A DNA stretch of 64,000 nucleotides from UBA9214 sp964443845 (GTDB lineage Bacteria; Pseudomonadota; Gammaproteobacteria; UBA9214), in assembly GCA_964443845.1 (NCBI GenBank), contig CAYUFA010000009.1, positions 1 to 64,000 of the forward strand, in the 5' to 3' direction. A program made the translations under genes and the position numbers. The number at the start of each line of letters is the position of its first letter. Within the stretch, counting starts at the first letter, position 1. The notes below the pieces were generated by a model. That model was not told the DNA's origin, did not search any database, and was given only the letters and a program-made list of their open reading frames with translations. Below, in pieces: positions 59,877 to 64,000 of this stretch.

Positions 59877-61607
59877 ATGATGAATATCCGTGTGAACCGG
59901 CTGGTAACCGTGGTTGCGACCGCGCTGCTGGCAACTGCCACGCTGGTGGCCGTGGCGCAGTCCGAACACCCGGGCACGACGCCGGGCGAATTGCGTTACA
60001 AGGGTGCTCCGGTCCCCATGCAGGAGGGTTCCAGGGATGTCCTGACGGAGGGGGCTCCGACACTGACCAAGGAGGAGTTCGCCAGGGCCAAGAAGATCTA
60101 TTTCGAGCGCTGCGCCGGCTGTCACGGCGTGCTGCGCAAGGGGGCTACCGGCAAGCCGCTGACCCCGGACATCACCCGGCCGAAGGGCCTGGACTACCTC
60201 AAGGTGTTCATCAACTTCGGTTCGCCCGCCGGCATGCCCAACTGGGGCAGTTCGGGGCAGCTGACCGAGGAAGAAGTCAACCTGATGGCCCGCTACCTGA
60301 TGAACGATCCGCCCATCCCGCCGGAATTCGGCATGGCGGACATGAAGGCGACCTGGAAGGTGCTGGTGCCGCCGGAAAAGCGTCCCAGGAAGAAGGAGAA
60401 CAATTACGACCTCAACAACATCTTCTCGGTCACGCTGCGCGACAGCGGCCAGATCGCACTGATCGACGGCGATACCAAGAAGATCATCAACGTCATCAAG
60501 ACCGGCTACGCGGTACACATCTCGCGCTACTCGACCTCCGGACGCTACCTGTTCGTGATCGGGCGCGACGCCAAGGTCAACCTGATCGACCTGTGGATGA
60601 AGAAGCCGGACAACGTCGCGGAGATCAAGGTCGGCATGGAGGCGCGTTCGGTGGAGACCTCCAAGTATCCCGGCTATGAAGACAAGTATGCGATCGCCGG
60701 CGACTACTGGCCGCCGCAGTACGTCATCATGAAGGGGGATACTCTGGAGCCACTGAAGATCGTTTCCACGCGTGGCTATACCGTTGACACCCAGGAATAC
60801 CATCCGGAACCGCGCGTGGCCGCCATCGTGGCCTCGCACCAGCATCCGGAGTTCATCGTCAACGTGAAGGAGACCGGCAAGGTGCTGATGGTGAACTATG
60901 CGAACATCGACAATCTCAAGGTGACCACCATCGGCGCGGCGCGTTTCCTGCACGACGGCGGCTGGGACTCGACCCACCGCTATTTCCTGACGGCGGCCAA
61001 CAAGTCGAACAAGATCGCGGTGGTCGACTCGAAGGAGGACAGGCTGGCGGCGCTGGTCGATGTCACCAGGATCCCGCACCCGGGCCGTGGCGCCAACCTC
61101 AAGGACCCGAAGTACGGACCGGTCTGGGTGACCAGTGCACTGGGTAACGAGAATGTCACGGTCATCGGTACCGACCCGGTCAGGCACAAGCAGAATGCCT
61201 GGAAGGTGGTGCGTACCCTGAAGGGCCAGGGCGGTGGGTCACTGTTCGTGAAATCCAACCCGCATTCCAGCAACCTGTGGGTGGATTCCCCGCTCAACCC
61301 GGATACCAGGATCAGCCAGAGCGTTGCGGTGTATGACGTGAATCACCTGGACAAGGGCTTTGAGGTACTGCCGATCGCCGAATGGGCGGATATCAAGGGC
61401 CCGGGGCCGAAGCGCGTGGTGCAGCCGGAGTACAACGCGGCCGGCGACGAGGTGTGGTTCTCGGTGTGGAGCGGCAAGGACGAGGAGTCCGCGATCGTGG
61501 TGGTGGATGACAAGACCCGCAAGCTGAAGGCGGTGATCAAGGACAGGCGCCTGATCACACCGACCGGCAAGTTCAACGTCCACAACACCATGCATGATAT
61601 CTACTGA
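59877..61607 (+). CDS. nirS: Cytochrome cd1 nitrite reductase
   Basis: A 576-residue periplasmic enzyme that reduces nitrite to NO. Signal peptide (to about residue 28, AVAQSE), heme-c motif FERCAGCHG (Cys79, Cys82, His83), the cytochrome c part with GSPAGMPNWG, and the eight-bladed beta-propeller that binds heme d1 (HPEFIVNVKETGK with active-site-side His, RFLHDGGWDSTHRYF, HKQNAWKVVRTL). Ribosome site GAAGAGGAGGGCTTC before ATG 59877. Length is typical. Confidence 0.98.
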   Translation: MMNIRVNRLVTVVATALLATATLVAVAQSEHPGTTPGELRYKGAPVPMQEGSRDVLTEGAPTLTKEEFARAKKIYFERCAGCHGVLRKGATGKPLTPDITRPKGLDYLKVFINFGSPAGMPNWGSSGQLTEEEVNLMARYLMNDPPIPPEFGMADMKATWKVLVPPEKRPRKKENNYDLNNIFSVTLRDSGQIALIDGDTKKIINVIKTGYAVHISRYSTSGRYLFVIGRDAKVNLIDLWMKKPDNVAEIKVGMEARSVETSKYPGYEDKYAIAGDYWPPQYVIMKGDTLEPLKIVSTRGYTVDTQEYHPEPRVAAIVASHQHPEFIVNVKETGKVLMVNYANIDNLKVTTIGAARFLHDGGWDSTHRYFLTAANKSNKIAVVDSKEDRLAALVDVTRIPHPGRGANLKDPKYGPVWVTSALGNENVTVIGTDPVRHKQNAWKVVRTLKGQGGGSLFVKSNPHSSNLWVDSPLNPDTRISQSVAVYDVNHLDKGFEVLPIAEWADIKGPGPKRVVQPEYNAAGDEVWFSVWSGKDEESAIVVVDDKTRKLKAVIKDRRLITPTGKFNVHNTMHDIY

Positions 61608-61720
61608 CCGGGGCAGCCGGATGCGGGCCGGTGTGCGGAATCCCGTGCGCCGGCCCGCCCGGGTAGAGGGCTGGAACCGGCCGGGAGGAGTACGGGATTG
61701 CGGGTGATACGGGGACGCGC

Positions 61721-62047
61721 ATGCGAATGACATTCGACACTCTGTTGCTCATCATGACGGCCGCCGGCATGGCGGCAACGGCCGGTGCCGCTCCCGACTC
61801 CGCACGCCAGTCCGAGCTGTTGTACCTGCTGAACCAGGATTGCAGTGCCTGTCATGGCATGACGCGCAAGGGTGGCCTGGGGCCGCCCCTGCTGCCATCG
61901 AGCCTGCGCGACCGTCCGACCCGCCTGCTGGTGACCACCATACTCGACGGCCGGCCGGGTACACCCATGCCACCGTGGCGCGGCGAACTTTCCGAACAGG
62001 ACGCGCAATGGCTGGTGGAAGCCTTGCGCAGGGGAGAGGGCCTGTGA
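61721..62047 (+). CDS. nirC: Small cytochrome c NirC
   Basis: A 108-residue periplasmic monoheme cytochrome with signal peptide (MAATAGAA region) and heme motif CSACH (41-45), distal Met in GTPMPPW. NirC is thought to pass electrons to NirS during heme d1 work or to activate it. Its stop overlaps the start of nirF (GTGA). Confidence 0.85.
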   Translation: MRMTFDTLLLIMTAAGMAATAGAAPDSARQSELLYLLNQDCSACHGMTRKGGLGPPLLPSSLRDRPTRLLVTTILDGRPGTPMPPWRGELSEQDAQWLVEALRRGEGL

Positions 62048-63231
62048 ATCATTCCGTGAGTGCACGTCTGTGGCTGGCCATACTGTTGCTGGCCGTCGCA
62101 CAATCCCCGTCCGCCGCCTGCCTGCTGCGGGGCACCGGCGATCTCGGTGTCGTGATCGAACGCGCCAGCGGCAGCGTGCAGGTGGTCGATACCACGGCGC
62201 GCAGCAGCCTGTTCCGCGTTACCGGGCTGGGCGACCTGTCGCACGCCTCGGTGGTGTTCTCGCGCGATGCCCGCTATGCCTACGTGTTCGGACGGGACGG
62301 GGGACTGTCCAAAATCGACCTGCTGTGCGGGCGGCTGGACAAGCGGGTGATGCAGGCCGGCAACAGCATCGGTGGCGCCATCTCGCAGGACGGCAGACTG
62401 GTCGCGGTATCCAATTACACGCCGGGCGGTGTGAAGGTGTTCGATGCCGCCACGCTGGACCAGGTGGCCGACCTGCCGGCGCTCGATGACAAGGGGCATT
62501 CCTCGAAGGTGGTCGGGCTGGTCGATGCCCCCGGCCAGCGCTTCGTCTACACGCTGTACGATGCCGGTGAAATCCGGATTGCCGACATGTCCGACCCGCA
62601 TGCCCCGAAGGTGGAGCGCTTCAGGGACATCGGCCGCCAGCCCTACGATGCCCTGATCACTCCGGATGGCCGTAATTACATCGCCGGCCTGTTCGGCGAG
62701 GACGGGCTGGTACGTCTGGATCTGTGGCAGGACAAGCCGGTCCCGCAGCGGATCCTGGATCACTACGGGCGCGGCGAGAAGAAACTGCCGGTCTACAAGA
62801 TGCCGCACCTGGAAGGATGGGCCGTGGCCGGTCGACGGATATTCCTGCCGGCCGTCGGTCACCATGAGGTGCTGGTGATGGACAGCGACAGCTGGCAGGA
62901 GGCCGGACGCATCCCGGTGCACGGCCAGCCGGTGTTCGTCGAGGCCGAGCCGGGCGGCCGCCACGTGTGGGTGAATTTTGCACACCCGCTGAATGACACC
63001 GTACAGGTCATCGATACGCAGACCCTGAAGGTGATCGCCACGCTGAAGCCGGGCAAGGCCGTATTGCACATGGAGTTCGCGCCGCGCGGCGCGGCGGTCT
63101 GGGTATCGGTGCGCGACGACGACGTGGTTCGCATCTACGATACGACCACCTTCAGGGAACTGGCGCATCTGCCGGCGGAAAAGCCCAGCGGTATATTCTT
63201 TACCGATCGTGCGCACCGGGTCGGGCTCTGA
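62044..63231 (+). CDS. nirF: NirF, heme d1 biosynthesis protein
   Basis: A 395-residue protein with a signal-peptide-like start (LWLAILLLAVAQSPSAAC) and a beta-propeller resembling the d1 domain of NirS (DARYAYVFGRDGGLSKIDLL, DGRLVAVSNYTPGGVKVFDA). It is a periplasmic dehydrogenase-like protein in the last steps of heme d1 synthesis. The start is GTG 62044, overlapping nirC. Confidence 0.93.
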   Translation: MNHSVSARLWLAILLLAVAQSPSAACLLRGTGDLGVVIERASGSVQVVDTTARSSLFRVTGLGDLSHASVVFSRDARYAYVFGRDGGLSKIDLLCGRLDKRVMQAGNSIGGAISQDGRLVAVSNYTPGGVKVFDAATLDQVADLPALDDKGHSSKVVGLVDAPGQRFVYTLYDAGEIRIADMSDPHAPKVERFRDIGRQPYDALITPDGRNYIAGLFGEDGLVRLDLWQDKPVPQRILDHYGRGEKKLPVYKMPHLEGWAVAGRRIFLPAVGHHEVLVMDSDSWQEAGRIPVHGQPVFVEAEPGGRHVWVNFAHPLNDTVQVIDTQTLKVIATLKPGKAVLHMEFAPRGAAVWVSVRDDDVVRIYDTTTFRELAHLPAEKPSGIFFTDRAHRVGL

Positions 63232-63233
63232 AC

Positions 63234-63728
63234 ATGTCAGCGGCTGCCGAACAGGTCTCCGTGCTGAAGGTGCCGCCGGATCTGACGGCCCTGGAGCGGA
63301 CCTTGCTGAATGATTTCCAGCGGGACCTGCCGCTGTGTGCGAACCCCTTTGATGAAATCGCCCGTGTCTGCGGGGTCAGTACCCGCGCGGTCCTGCAGAC
63401 CCTGCGGTCGCTGCAGCGGCGTGGCCTGGTCAGCCGGGTGGGCCCGGTGTTCGCCCCGCGCCGCGCCGGGGCCAGCACCCTGGCCGCCCTGGCGGTGCCG
63501 CATGCGGACCTGGAGGAGGTCGCCGCCTGCGTCAATTCCTTCACGGAGGTCAACCACAACTACCAGCGCGAGCATGCTTTCAACCTCTGGTTCGTGGTCA
63601 CGGCCCCCGACCAGGAACACGTGCAGTCCGTGCTCGCCACGATCGAGGCCAGGACCGGGCTGCCGGTACTCGACCTGCCGCTGCAGCGCTCGTTCTTCAT
63701 CGACCTGGGATTCCCGCTATGGTGCTGA
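63234..63728 (+). CDS. nirD: NirD-type siroheme decarboxylase subunit
   Basis: A 164-residue Lrp/AsnC-like protein without true regulator function: winged-helix-like part (ANPFDEIARVCGVSTRAVLQ) and an RAM-like domain (VNHNYQREHAFNLWFVVTAP). With its NirL/G/H partners it decarboxylates siroheme on the way to heme d1. It follows nirF after two bases and overlaps the next gene. Confidence 0.88.
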   Translation: MSAAAEQVSVLKVPPDLTALERTLLNDFQRDLPLCANPFDEIARVCGVSTRAVLQTLRSLQRRGLVSRVGPVFAPRRAGASTLAALAVPHADLEEVAACVNSFTEVNHNYQREHAFNLWFVVTAPDQEHVQSVLATIEARTGLPVLDLPLQRSFFIDLGFPLWC

Positions 63729-64000
63729 GTGACGCGGATCGCGCCCTGATCGCTGCCGTGCAGGACGGCCTGCCGCTGGTTGCGCATCCCTATGCCGCAG
63801 TGGCCGCGCTGCTCGGCACCACGGAGCAGGACGTGCTCGGGCGCATGGCTCGACTGCAGCAGCAGGGGATGATCAAGCGACTCGGCGTCGTCGTGCGCCA
63901 TCGCGCGCTGGGTTACACCGCCAACGCGATGGTGGTCTGGGACGTGCCCGATGACCGGGTGGAGGAGATCGGCGCCCTGCTGTCTGGCGAGCCCTGCGTC
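63719..64000 (+). CDS. nirL: NirL/NirG/NirH-type siroheme decarboxylase subunit, partial
   Basis: The frame starting at ATG 63719 overlaps the end of nirD by ten bases and runs off the window after 94 codons. It reads LPLVAHPYAAVAALLGTTEQ, then GMIKRLGVVVRHRALGYTAN, the pattern of a second Lrp-like heme d1 synthesis protein. In Pseudomonas the order is nirF-D-L-G-H, so nirL is the best guess, but the L, G and H members cannot be told apart here. Confidence 0.75.
   Translation, partial: MVLSDADRALIAAVQDGLPLVAHPYAAVAALLGTTEQDVLGRMARLQQQGMIKRLGVVVRHRALGYTANAMVVWDVPDDRVEEIGALLSGEPCV

Noticed and set aside
1..64000. CRISPR arrays, tRNA or rRNA genes, prophage genes, transposases
   Set aside because: No periodic repeats with spacers, no cloverleaf-like or rRNA-like sequence and no such proteins were seen while reading both strands; a tool-based scan could still find a degenerate case.

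Overview
The window looks like a chromosomal segment of a high-GC gammaproteobacterium, probably of a sulfur- or hydrogen-oxidising, denitrifying lineage near Chromatiales. The main reason is a hydrogenase operon in the order hynS-isp1-isp2-hynL, which is the arrangement known from Thiocapsa roseopersicina, together with a cytochrome cd1 denitrification cluster. The exact taxon cannot be settled from the sequence alone. No rRNA, tRNA, CRISPR array, transposase or phage gene was seen.

Layout. (1) 1-14.4 kb is an accessory region of small, mostly unlinked genes: two AT-richer lipoprotein genes separated by an integron attC-like site, a histidine-phosphatase homologue that lost its catalytic His, TspO, DUF2141, DUF2127-like, a cupin/LysR divergent pair, a cold-shock/DUF1294 fusion next to a short inverted-repeat element, a CDF-type transporter, two methyltransferases, a VOC protein and a C39-like protease. 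(2) 14.5-27.9 kb is a complete hydrogenase locus. hypCABDFE runs leftward. Divergent from it run a maturation protease, a HupH-C protein, hynS, isp1, isp2, an unassigned ORF, hynL, hupE and a cyclic-nucleotide-binding-domain gene. (3) 28.0-38.9 kb is a phosphate regulon: an outer-membrane porin, a PDC-type sensor protein with phoH, pstSCAB (leftward) and phoU-phoB-phoR (rightward). Four PhoB-box-like sites have candidate -10 elements at one common spacing. (4) 39-46.9 kb holds a rhomboid, a DUF4136 lipoprotein, a LOG protein, an MBL/beta-CASP nuclease, a NYN/PIN protein, MarC and small unknowns. (5) 47.0-64 kb is a denitrification island: nnrS with a TauD-type dioxygenase, a UbiH-like flavoprotein with a Crp/Fnr regulator, DUF2249, norCB, norQ, a small membrane protein, an NapH-like Fe-S protein, norD, a NosR/NirI-type protein, nirS, nirC, nirF, nirD and the start of nirL (cut by the window end).

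How it fits together. Nitrite is reduced by NirS and NO by NorCB, while nirF, nirD and nirL serve heme d1 synthesis. Six FNR/DNR-type palindromes of the form TTRAY-N4-GTCAA (or its complement) lie upstream of the hyn operon, the TauD-nnrS pair, DUF2249, norC, the nirI-like gene and nirS. This suggests that H2 oxidation and denitrification share an anaerobic/NO-responsive regulator, possibly the Crp/Fnr protein encoded at 50516-51208. The phosphate locus is a second, separate regulon. The least understood parts are the dioxygenase and flavoprotein in the NO-response block, the TM/Fe-S pair inserted between norQ and norD, the extra ORF between isp2 and hynL, and the PDC-sensor gene under a Pho box.
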